Of a stretch of 7,429 nucleotides of DNA, positions 1-6,645 are shown one piece after another. The notes below the pieces were generated by a model. It searched no databases and was not told the origin of the DNA. It saw nothing but the letters and a program-made list of their open reading frames with translations. Position 1 is the first letter of the stretch. Every line of letters starts with the position of its first letter. This stretch comes from Lachnospiraceae bacterium (GTDB lineage Bacteria > Bacillota > Clostridia > Lachnospirales > Lachnospiraceae), in assembly GCA_017463035.1 (NCBI GenBank), contig JAFTPY010000371.1, forward strand, positions 1-7,429, written 5' to 3'. The translations under genes and the position numbers were made by a program.

Positions 1-1
1 C

Positions 2-1411
2 CAGTTGTTCCGGGGCTTTACCAAGGAATTAAAAGAGCAGAAGGATGTGAATGTTACAGTTCTTGCTGCTGCCTTTGAGCGTGCGGTAGAGACGGCATAT
101 AAGGCTGTTATGAAGCCGAAGGAGGGTACGATTCTGACCGTTGCCAGAGGCGGTGCGGAACGTGCAAGACAGCTTGCGGAAGAGGGCGAAGAGGATATTC
201 TTGTATTTGCCGAAGAAGTGGTTGCACATATGAAGGTGGTTCTGGATATTACTCCGGAGCTTTTGCCTGTTTTAAAGGAAGCGGGAGTGGTTGATTCCGG
301 CGGACAGGGACTTCTTACCGTGATGGAAGGTGTTCTGGATGCATTAAGCGGTAAGGAGACGGATTTTACCCTTACGGTTTCCTCGACCGCTGCAAAGCCG
401 GCAGCCACCGGGGCGGCAAACGACACTATTTCCACGGCGGATATTAAGTTCGGTTATTGTACCGAGTTCATTATTATGGTGGAGAAGCACTATGATATGG
501 ATGAGGAGTTAAAGTTTAAGGCATATTTGGAATCTATCGGTGACTCTATCGTTGTGGTTTCCGATGAGGATATCGTAAAGGTGCATGTACACACCAACGA
601 TCCGGGGCTTGCCATTCAGAAAGCCTTGACCTACGGTTCTCTTACGAAGATGAAGATCGACAACATGCGTGAGGAGCATAACGAGCGTGTGATTCAGGGC
701 GCAAGCCAGGCACAGCCTGTAGAAGAGAAGCCGGCGGAGACAGCCCCGCGCAAGCCGTTCGGTTTTGTAACGGTTTCCATCGGAGAGGGTCTCAATGAGA
801 TTTTCCGTGGAATCGGTGCGGACTATATTATCGAGGGTGGGCAGACCATGAACCCGTCTACCGAGGATATGTTGACTGCGATTGAGAATGTAAATGCGGA
901 TACGATTTACATTTTGCCGAATAATTCCAACATTATTCTTGCGGCGGAACAGGCAGCGAGCCTGACGGAGGATAAGGAGATTGTGGTTATCCCGTCCAAG
1001 ACCGTTCCACAGGGTATTACGGCGTTGATTAATTTCATGCCGGATAAGTCCGTTGAGGACAATACCAAGCGCATGACCGATGAGATGCAGAATGTAAAGA
1101 CCGGTCAGGTAACCTATGCGGTGCGTGATACTTCCATGGACGGCAAGGAGATTAAGGCCGGAGACTATATGGGAATCGGTGACAAGACCATTCTTTCCGT
1201 GGGTGGAGACATTGCAGATGTAACCTTTGAGTTATTGGAGTCTTTGATGGATGAGGATTCCGAACTGGTAAGCCTCTATTACGGTCAGGAGACTTCCGAA
1301 GAGGATGCCGATGCTCTTGCGGACAGAGTGATGGAAGCATATCCGGACGTGGATGTAGAGGTACATCCGGGCGGACAGCCGATTTACTATTACGTACTTT
1401 CGGTTGAATAA
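2..1411 (+). CDS. fakA: Fatty acid kinase subunit FakA (YloV, DhaL-domain protein), 5'-truncated
   Basis: The ATP-binding kinase subunit that works with FakB (DegV-family) carriers to phosphorylate exogenous fatty acids in the cytoplasm, feeding phospholipid synthesis. The frame is open to the window edge, so the TTG at 5 is not the real start. Numbering from that TTG, the rest of the DhaL nucleotide-binding domain covers about 1-115, with GTILTVARGG and the DSGGQG motif at 97-102. The middle domain has Cys152, His194 and His196. Their 42- and 44-residue spacing equals that of the Cys240/His282/His284 zinc site I recall for Staphylococcus aureus FakA. A DegV-like C-terminal domain ends in GGQPIYYYVLSVE, typical of the family. 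That match implies about 88 missing residues and a full length near 556, usual for FakA. In Firmicutes the gene often follows an Asp23-family gene (yloU) and sits close to recG, as here. Family assignment is firm; activity is inferred from homologues. Confidence 0.95.
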   Translation, partial: QLFRGFTKELKEQKDVNVTVLAAAFERAVETAYKAVMKPKEGTILTVARGGAERARQLAEEGEEDILVFAEEVVAHMKVVLDITPELLPVLKEAGVVDSGGQGLLTVMEGVLDALSGKETDFTLTVSSTAAKPAATGAANDTISTADIKFGYCTEFIIMVEKHYDMDEELKFKAYLESIGDSIVVVSDEDIVKVHVHTNDPGLAIQKALTYGSLTKMKIDNMREEHNERVIQGASQAQPVEEKPAETAPRKPFGFVTVSIGEGLNEIFRGIGADYIIEGGQTMNPSTEDMLTAIENVNADTIYILPNNSNIILAAEQAASLTEDKEIVVIPSKTVPQGITALINFMPDKSVEDNTKRMTDEMQNVKTGQVTYAVRDTSMDGKEIKAGDYMGIGDKTILSVGGDIADVTFELLESLMDEDSELVSLYYGQETSEEDADALADRVMEAYPDVDVEVHPGGQPIYYYVLSVE

Positions 1412-1451
1412 TACGGACGACACACATTGCGTGTTAGTCATAGATGAGATT

Positions 1452-1457
1452 AGGAGG
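1452..1457 (+). promoter_or_regulatory. Ribosome binding site for the small membrane protein gene
   Basis: A perfect AGGAGG ends 8 bases before the ATG at 1466. It fixes the start and is good evidence that this short unrecognised gene is translated. Confidence 0.85.
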
Positions 1458-1465
1458 ATAATAAA

Positions 1466-1873
1466 ATGGAAAAGTCTAAACTGGGGATTTCTGTATGTTT
1501 ACTGAGTGCATTTACCTTTTTGACCGGTTATCTGGGAATTACGGTAATGGTACTGGTAGCAGGCTATATTTTGATTCGCGAGGAGAACGTGTCCTTAAAG
1601 AAGAATGCGGTGGGTACGGTTGTATTGTATCTTGCATTTGCGGCACTTTCCCTTTGTATCGGTCTTTTGGACAATGTATTTGATTTATTCAATTTCGGTA
1701 ACTGGATGTACGGTATGGGAATGTATAGGCTTACGACCGGTTTTATTTCTACTTTAAACACGCTTGTTTACATTGCGGAAAAGGTTGTATTTGGTTTACT
1801 GGCACTGTTCGCATTACTCGGTAAGGATGTTAAGATTCCGGTGATTGACAAGTTCATTGAAAAGCATTTCTAA
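1466..1873 (+). CDS. Small multi-pass membrane protein of unknown function
   Basis: A 135-residue protein that I do not recognise with certainty. It has a perfect AGGAGG at ideal distance and codon use like its neighbours. Hydrophobic stretches at about 8-36 (one long or two short helices around a Gly-Tyr-Leu-Gly turn), 48-68 and 98-119 suggest three or four membrane helices. An aromatic, Gly/Met-rich loop at 72-87 (FDLFNFGNW, then MYGMGMY) lies between them. The tail, KDVKIPVIDKFIEKHF, is amphipathic and probably cytoplasmic. The overall plan, including the Ile-Pro near the end, faintly recalls the Tic20/DUF4870-type small membrane proteins, but that is a guess from layout only. It starts 54 bases after fakA with no terminator between, so it is probably co-transcribed with fakA. 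A link to membrane lipid metabolism is possible but rests on position alone. Confidence 0.85.
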   Translation: MEKSKLGISVCLLSAFTFLTGYLGITVMVLVAGYILIREENVSLKKNAVGTVVLYLAFAALSLCIGLLDNVFDLFNFGNWMYGMGMYRLTTGFISTLNTLVYIAEKVVFGLLALFALLGKDVKIPVIDKFIEKHF

Positions 1874-1888
1874 AAAAGGATACATGAC

Positions 1889-1921
1889 GAGGGGCTGTCG
1901 CACGCAGTGCGGGAGCCCCTC
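1889..1921 (+). terminator. GC-rich hairpin after the small membrane protein gene, possible weak intrinsic terminator
   Basis: An 8-bp outer stem (GAGGGGCT 1889-1896 with AGCCCCTC 1914-1921) encloses, across a symmetric two-by-two internal bulge, a 5-bp inner stem (CGCAC 1899-1903 with GTGCG 1907-1911) and a GCA loop. It lies 15 bases after the stop codon. Only TTT follows (1922-1924) before CCG, so the U-tract is poor. It may stop transcription partly, or protect the 3' end of the upstream mRNA, with the rest reading into recG. The opposite strand lacks an adjacent T-run, so it is not obviously bidirectional. Confidence 0.6.
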
Positions 1922-1956
1922 TTTCCGTGTTGGTGTAGTGAGTAAGAGGGAGGATT

Positions 1957-3996
1957 ATGAAGCAAACAGACAAGATTACATGTATTAAAGGAATCGGAGA
2001 GAAGACGGCGAAGCTTTTAGAGAAGCTCGAGGTTTTTACGGTGGGAGATTTGCTTTCCTATTATCCGCGAAATTATGAGACCTATGAGCTTCCGACACCT
2101 ATCGGAGAGTTGAAGGAAGGGAAAGTAGCAACTATAGAGGCATCTGTAATCAAAAGTGCCGATGTGACCAGATACCGGAATTTGCAGGTGCTGACCTGTG
2201 TGGTAAAGGACCCTTCCGGGAGTATAAAGCTTACCTGGTATAATCAGCCCTATATGAAAAATCAACTGACCATGGGAACGAGACATTTGTTTCGTGGAAA
2301 GGTGGTACGTAAAAAGGGAGCCTTAGTACTGGAGCAGCCGAAGAAATATACCCGTGAGGAATACGGAAGACTATTAAAGGTATTACAGCCGGTGTACAGT
2401 CTGACGGAGGGGCTTCGAAACGGAGTTATTTCTAAGGCGGTAACTGCGGCTTTGGCGGAGTGTGAGAAGGAACCGGAGTGTTTGCCGGCAAAGATTGCAA
2501 AGGCACATGATCTTATCTCTCACAGGGCAGCAGTGGAAGAGATTCACTTTCCGAAAAGTATGGAGACGTTGACGGAAGCAAGACGTAGGCTGGTATTTGA
2601 GGAGTTTTTCCGTTTTATGCTGTTACTTACGCATCATAAGGAGCAGAAGGGGAAGGAAATCAATCATTGTCCGATGAAAAAAACGGAAGAATGCGAGCGG
2701 TTGATTGCATCACTGCCTTACGAATTAACCTGTGCCCAGAAGAAAGTTTGGGAGGAGATTAAGAAAGATTTGGCGGGGGGCGGAACCATGGCGCGTCTGG
2801 TTCAGGGAGACGTAGGTTCCGGTAAGACTATTCTTGCCATGCTTTCCATGCTGGCGGCGGTAAAGTCAGGATATCAGGCGGCGTTGATGGCACCGACGGA
2901 GGTTTTGGCAAGGCAGCATATGGCAGATGCGGTAGCCTTGTTCACTCCGTTTGGCGTGAAATGTGCCCTGCTTACAGGTTCCATGACCGAAGCGCAGAAA
3001 AAGAAGGCGAGACAGGAAATTGCTGTCGGGGAAGCGGATATTATTATCGGAACCCAGGCGCTGTTTCAGGAAAAGGTGGAATATCAAAATCTCGGACTTG
3101 TAATTACCGATGAGCAACACCGGTTCGGAGTCAGACAGAGAGAGTTATTTTCCGAGAAGGGCGTACATCCCCACATTCTGGTCATGAGTGCCACACCGAT
3201 CCCGAGAACTTTGGCAATTATTTTATACGGAGATTTGGATATTTCTGTTGTAGACGAGTTACCGAAGGGCAGAAAGCCCATTAAAAACTGCGTGGTGGGG
3301 ACAGGATACCGGGATACCGCCCATCGGTTTATCCGAAAGCAGATTGATGCGGGACGACAGGCCTATGTGATTTGCGCCATGGTGGAGGATTCGGAGACCA
3401 CGGAGGCGGAAAATGTACTGGACTATACGGAGACGCTGCGTGAGGCTCTTGGAGCGGATATTTGTGTGGAGTACCTTCACGGAAAGATGGCGGCAAAGGA
3501 AAAGACCGCACGGATGAACCGGTTTGCGGAGGGAGAGATTCAAGTACTTGTATCTACCACGGTAGTGGAGGTAGGGGTCAATGTTCCGAACGCCACGGTG
3601 ATGATGATTGAAAATGCGGAACGATTCGGATTGGCGCAGCTTCACCAGCTCAGAGGCCGAGTGGGCAGAGGAGATGCAGAGTCGTACTGCATTATGATTA
3701 GTTCTTCTGATGCACCGGAGACGATGGAGCGGCTGGAAATTTTAAATCAATCCAATGACGGATTTTTTATTGCGGGAGAGGACTTACGTCTCAGGGGACC
3801 GGGAGATTTGTTCGGGATACGGCAAAGCGGTGAGTTGGAGTTTGCCATCGGCGATATTTATACCGACGCGGCCTTGTTAAAGGAGGTCAGTGATACGGTA
3901 AATAATCTTAGTAAAAAAGAGGCGGATGAGTTGTATCGTGTATGGTTTTCCGAGGAGGCAGAAGGAAAGATACGCGATATGGCGGAATCTATATAA
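1957..3996 (+). CDS. recG: ATP-dependent DNA helicase RecG
   Basis: A superfamily 2 double-stranded DNA translocase that drives branch migration of Holliday junctions and regression of stalled forks in recombination and repair. The 679 residues match the usual RecG length. The N-terminal wedge region begins with a helix-hairpin-helix-like segment (CIKGIGEKTAKLLEKL, about 9-24) and an OB-fold at about 60-150. The helicase core has Walker A GDVGSGKT (284-291), the DEQH box (385-388), MSATPIPRTL (410-419), a motif V segment STTVVEVGVNVPNA (533-546) and motif VI, QLHQLRGRVGRGD (561-573). After it comes the RecG-specific EDLRLRGPGDLFG segment (608-620), part of the translocation (TRG) region that separates RecG from other helicases. 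The ATG follows a GGGAGG only three bases away, with an alternative AAGAGGG pairing at better distance. No motif is missing. No clear promoter is seen in the 83-base gap upstream, so transcription probably comes partly from read-through. Confidence 0.98.
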   Translation: MKQTDKITCIKGIGEKTAKLLEKLEVFTVGDLLSYYPRNYETYELPTPIGELKEGKVATIEASVIKSADVTRYRNLQVLTCVVKDPSGSIKLTWYNQPYMKNQLTMGTRHLFRGKVVRKKGALVLEQPKKYTREEYGRLLKVLQPVYSLTEGLRNGVISKAVTAALAECEKEPECLPAKIAKAHDLISHRAAVEEIHFPKSMETLTEARRRLVFEEFFRFMLLLTHHKEQKGKEINHCPMKKTEECERLIASLPYELTCAQKKVWEEIKKDLAGGGTMARLVQGDVGSGKTILAMLSMLAAVKSGYQAALMAPTEVLARQHMADAVALFTPFGVKCALLTGSMTEAQKKKARQEIAVGEADIIIGTQALFQEKVEYQNLGLVITDEQHRFGVRQRELFSEKGVHPHILVMSATPIPRTLAIILYGDLDISVVDELPKGRKPIKNCVVGTGYRDTAHRFIRKQIDAGRQAYVICAMVEDSETTEAENVLDYTETLREALGADICVEYLHGKMAAKEKTARMNRFAEGEIQVLVSTTVVEVGVNVPNATVMMIENAERFGLAQLHQLRGRVGRGDAESYCIMISSSDAPETMERLEILNQSNDGFFIAGEDLRLRGPGDLFGIRQSGELEFAIGDIYTDAALLKEVSDTVNNLSKKEADELYRVWFSEEAEGKIRDMAESI

Positions 3997-4021
3997 TTTT
4001 TCTTTTCTTTTTTGAAAAATG

Positions 4022-4030
4022 TGGTATACT
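4022..4030 (+). promoter_or_regulatory. Extended -10 promoter candidate for the AAA+/glycosyltransferase operon
   Basis: TGGTATACT matches the extended -10 consensus TGnTATAAT with one mismatch. It lies in the AT-rich 85-base gap after recG, which is preceded by a pyrimidine tract (3997-4013). No good -35 box sits 16-18 bases upstream; the TTGAAA at 4012-4017 is too close to serve. Extended -10 promoters can work with a weak -35. Transcription would begin near 4037, giving a leader of about 45 bases before the ATG at 4082. Confidence 0.5.
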
Positions 4031-4067
4031 TAATATGTGGCTTTATGCACATCAGAGAGAAAAGGAG

Positions 4068-4074
4068 AAAGGAG
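4068..4074 (+). promoter_or_regulatory. Ribosome binding site that sets the AAA+ start at 4082
   Basis: AAAGGAG with a 7-base spacer to the ATG at 4082. An in-frame GTG at 4037 would add 15 residues (beginning MALCTSERKG), but it has no Shine-Dalgarno sequence and coincides with the predicted transcription start, so it is rejected as the start. Confidence 0.8.
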
Positions 4075-4081
4075 CGGTAAG

Positions 4082-5683
4082 ATGCAGAAACAGTATTCCA
4101 ATGAACAACTTCATCGGATTGCGGGAGAGAATTACCGTCTTCTTTCGGAGTATTGTACGGAGCTGAATCGGGAGGGGTATTTTACCGATGCGGAGAAGAT
4201 ATTGCAACTGTCTATGGATGAAGTGCTGGACTTGTACGTGCAGTCTTTGATGGTGCAGTTTCTTGTGTTCGGCAAGCGTTTAAACGAAGAGGAAGTGCTG
4301 TTTGCTGCCGGACTTACAGGGCAGGATATGCTGGGGCTTCGGGCGGCGTGGATTGCAGGTGATTTGAGTGATGCGGTCAGCCGTTCCGCAAAGTTTTTGG
4401 AAGCACCGCCGATTTTGTTGCAGTTGCTTTGCTTAAGGGACCAGAAGAAGCATATCGGTGTGACCGGGCTGTTCTTCGATTCTCTGTTAAACGTAATGAT
4501 TTGTTTGTCGTATCTGAATCAGGTAAGAGATACGAATGTGTCGAAGTTTATCGGTCTGTATTTTGATAAGGTAGCGGTTTTTTTGGAAAATCGTGAAGAA
4601 GAATCCCGCACGGTGGACGGAAAATACATATTCAAGAAACTGTGTTCAGGAAATCTTTCCGAGGGGTGCCGGATGCTTCGGGAGGCGGGGGATGATTTTG
4701 CCGCTTACAAAAGTAAGTATTTTTATTACCGCCAGAGTACCGGGGCTGCGGTGGCAACGGAACGTCTGAGTGAGCAAAGACACCGGGAGGAAGAACCGCC
4801 GGGATATTTGCCGGATGTATTGGCGGATGCGGCGGAAGAAGCAGTGGAGAACATGAAAGAGAAGAAAGCGGAGGCGGAAATCGACCGGCTGACGGAACAG
4901 CTTGCCCGTATGGTAGGACTGGCTGCGGTAAAGGAAGAGATACGCTCTCTGATTAATTTGATAAAGGTAAAGAAGTTACGGGAGAAGTACAAGCTTCCTC
5001 AGATGAATATGTCCTATCATATGGTATTTACAGGCAGTCCGGGCACCGGCAAAACAACGGTGGCGCGGCTTGTGGCACAGATTTACCGGGAACTGGGGAT
5101 TTTAAGCAAAGGCACTCTGACGGAAACGGACCGCTCCGGTCTGGTGGCCGGTTATGTGGGACAAACGGCGCTTAAGGTAAAGGAAACGGTAGAGAGGGCT
5201 TTGGGCGGTGTATTGTTTATTGACGAGGCATATGCACTGGCACCGGAGCATGCTTCTAACGATTTCGGAGGAGAGGCCATCGATACGCTGGTAAAGCTGA
5301 TGGAGGATCACAGAGATGACCTTGTAATTATTGTTGCGGGATATACCGAAGAGATGAAACGCTTTTTGAAAGCAAATACCGGACTGTACTCCAGATTTAA
5401 CAAATTTATCACCTTTGAGGATTATACGAAGGAGGAGCTTTTGGCCATTTTGGAGTCTATGGCTGCGGACGCGGGCTTTTGTATGACCGACGGGGCAAAA
5501 GAGAAGGTAGGAAGGATGCTTGGGGCGATGGACGAAACGGCCTTTAAGGAGTTCGGAAACGCAAGAGGCATCCGGAATTTATTTGAACGACTGGTGAGTA
5601 ACCAGGCAAATCGTATTATTGCATACGATTCCCAGTCCATCAAAGATATCACGATATTGACGGAAGATGATGTGACTGTGTAG
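4082..5683 (+). CDS. CbxX/SpoVK-family AAA+ ATPase with an extra N-terminal domain
   Basis: A 533-residue, probably cytoplasmic, AAA+ ATPase. Residues about 270-533 form a CbxX/CfxQ/SpoVK-type module: the entry motif LARMVGLAAVKEEI (274-287), Walker A GSPGTGKT (318-325), a GYVGQTA pore-loop motif (357-363), Walker B VLFIDEA (377-383), sensor 1 around VAGYT (418-422), the arginine in SRFNKF (Arg438, arginine-finger position) and sensor 2 GNARGIRN (492-499). All catalytic residues are present. Relatives act as hexameric remodelling motors: CbbX reactivates Rubisco, and SpoVK is a sporulation protein. Those are near 300-320 residues, so the first 260 here are extra. They look helical, with two segments (about 53-75 and 131-165) faintly reminiscent of TerB-like helical domains, then a charged, Glu/Ala-rich, possibly coiled linker (about 222-270). 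The target is unknown. It heads an apparent operon with two glycosyltransferase-type genes. The spoVK name is not justified by this sequence alone. Confidence 0.93.
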   Translation: MQKQYSNEQLHRIAGENYRLLSEYCTELNREGYFTDAEKILQLSMDEVLDLYVQSLMVQFLVFGKRLNEEEVLFAAGLTGQDMLGLRAAWIAGDLSDAVSRSAKFLEAPPILLQLLCLRDQKKHIGVTGLFFDSLLNVMICLSYLNQVRDTNVSKFIGLYFDKVAVFLENREEESRTVDGKYIFKKLCSGNLSEGCRMLREAGDDFAAYKSKYFYYRQSTGAAVATERLSEQRHREEEPPGYLPDVLADAAEEAVENMKEKKAEAEIDRLTEQLARMVGLAAVKEEIRSLINLIKVKKLREKYKLPQMNMSYHMVFTGSPGTGKTTVARLVAQIYRELGILSKGTLTETDRSGLVAGYVGQTALKVKETVERALGGVLFIDEAYALAPEHASNDFGGEAIDTLVKLMEDHRDDLVIIVAGYTEEMKRFLKANTGLYSRFNKFITFEDYTKEELLAILESMAADAGFCMTDGAKEKVGRMLGAMDETAFKEFGNARGIRNLFERLVSNQANRIIAYDSQSIKDITILTEDDVTV

Positions 5684-5690
5684 AGGAGGA
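5684..5690 (+). promoter_or_regulatory. Ribosome binding site of the glycosyltransferase 2 gene
   Basis: AGGAGGA begins directly after the TAG stop of the AAA+ gene and lies 3-4 bases before the ATG at 5694. It fills the whole intergenic gap, which supports translation of both genes from one mRNA. Confidence 0.8.
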
Positions 5691-5693
5691 AAC

Positions 5694-6644
5694 ATGGAAA
5701 CCGAGTTGCAAAAAAAGATATCGATAGTGGTTCCGGTGTATAACGAAGGAGCACACATTCGGGAATCTATGGCATGTGTTGGGAGAATATGTGAGGATGC
5801 ATCGATTCTTTATGAATTGGTGTTGGTGGATGACGGCTCCAAGGACAATTCATGGGAGATCATCAGTGCTATGGCCAAAGAGGATGAGAGGATTACCGCA
5901 GTGCGTCTTTCCAGAAACTTCGGGAAGGAACCGGCACTTTGTGCGGGACTTGATGCTGCTTCCGGGGACGCGGTGATTGTGATGGATGCGGATCTGCAGC
6001 ATCCGCCGCAGTTTATTCCCGAGATGGTACGTCTTTGGAAAGAAGGCGCCGAGGTGGTAGAGGGGGTAAAATCCTCCAGAGGAAAAGAAAAGAAGTCCTA
6101 TCGCTTTTGTGCGAAGTTGTTTTACGGGATGATTAATAAGGCCACCGGGATTGAGTTTGATAATGCATCGGATTTTAAGCTTCTGGACCGCAAGGTGGTG
6201 GAGGCAATGAAGCAGATGCCGGAGCGTATGACCTTTTTCCGTGGCATGTCCGCCTGGGTAGGGTTTGAGAGAACCACCTTTGAGTTTGAAGTGGCAGAAC
6301 GTGTTGTGGGGGCTTCCAAGTGGTCCTTAAAGCGTCTGATTACCCTTGCGGTAACGGCGGTGACTTCCTATACTTCGGCGCCGTTACACTGTATTACTGT
6401 GTTAGGTGTTGTGATGTTTATCGGCGCGATTATATTGGGAATCCAGACCTTATACATGAAGGTCGCAGGGTATGCGCAGGATGGTTTTACCACGGTAATT
6501 TTACTGCTTTTGTTAATCGGCAGTATGATTATGATGAGTTTGGGGATTATCGGATTGTATCTGATGAAAATATATCATGAAATCAAAGGAAGGCCTCGCT
6601 ATCTGACATCGCGGGTGATTCGTCGGAAGGAGGAGGAAAAGTAG
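5694..6644 (+). CDS. Polyprenyl-phosphate glycosyltransferase, family 2 (GtrB/DPM1-like)
   Basis: Predicted to transfer a sugar from a nucleotide sugar to a polyprenyl (undecaprenyl) phosphate on the inner face of the membrane. The 316 residues match this group (GtrB, YkoT, ArnC-like). The GT-A domain starts with ISIVVPVYNEG (9-19), has the nucleotide-binding VDDGSKDNS (45-53), RLSRNFGKEPAL, and the metal-binding DADLQHPP (98-105). A MSAWVGF segment (185-191) lies where the family keeps a conserved aromatic/glycine stretch. Two membrane helices follow at about 233-253 and 266-292, then the family's conserved juxtamembrane tail YHEIKGRPRY (294-303) and a basic end. The start follows an AGGAGGA, 10 bases after the AAA+ gene. 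The sugar (glucose, mannose, aminoarabinose or another) cannot be read from the sequence. The GT-C-like gene one base downstream is the likely user of its product. A GtrA-type flippase is not seen in this window. Confidence 0.95.
   Translation: METELQKKISIVVPVYNEGAHIRESMACVGRICEDASILYELVLVDDGSKDNSWEIISAMAKEDERITAVRLSRNFGKEPALCAGLDAASGDAVIVMDADLQHPPQFIPEMVRLWKEGAEVVEGVKSSRGKEKKSYRFCAKLFYGMINKATGIEFDNASDFKLLDRKVVEAMKQMPERMTFFRGMSAWVGFERTTFEFEVAERVVGASKWSLKRLITLAVTAVTSYTSAPLHCITVLGVVMFIGAIILGIQTLYMKVAGYAQDGFTTVILLLLLIGSMIMMSLGIIGLYLMKIYHEIKGRPRYLTSRVIRRKEEEK
6631..6636 (+). promoter_or_regulatory. Ribosome binding site of the last gene, inside the glycosyltransferase 2 coding end
   Basis: AGGAGG, 9 bases before the ATG at 6646. 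It is embedded in the codons for the basic/acidic C-terminal tail of the preceding protein, so translation of the two genes is probably coupled. Confidence 0.8.
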
Positions 6645-6645
6645 G

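Noticed and set aside
1415..1440. Possible hairpin ACAC...GTGT between fakA and the small membrane protein gene
   Set aside because: Only about four base pairs form in a row and there is no U-tract, so it is too weak to call a terminator.
1152..1441. Two minus-strand open frames over the end of fakA
   Set aside because: They overlap the conserved C-terminal FakA coding sequence, show no known motif, and their composition (Pro/Arg/His-rich or Ile/Arg-rich) fits antisense shadows.
3259..3645. A 128-codon open frame on the minus strand inside recG
   Set aside because: It is fully antisense to conserved helicase motifs, has no recognisable protein signature, and is rich in Arg, His, Ser and Leu as expected for a shadow frame.
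3996..4020. ATTTTTC / GAAAAAT inverted repeat after recG as a terminator
   Set aside because: The stem is 7 bp with a single G-C pair and an 11-base loop, and no T-run follows the 3' arm, so it would not be a stable intrinsic terminator. The pyrimidine tract is in the loop, not after the stem.
4012..4030. TTGAAA plus TATACT as a -35/-10 pair
   Set aside because: The spacer is only 7 bases, far below the usual 16-18; only the extended -10 element was kept.
5422..5754. A 110-codon minus-strand open frame across the AAA+ end and glycosyltransferase start
   Set aside because: It spans the junction of two well-supported + strand genes and has no homology that I recognise.
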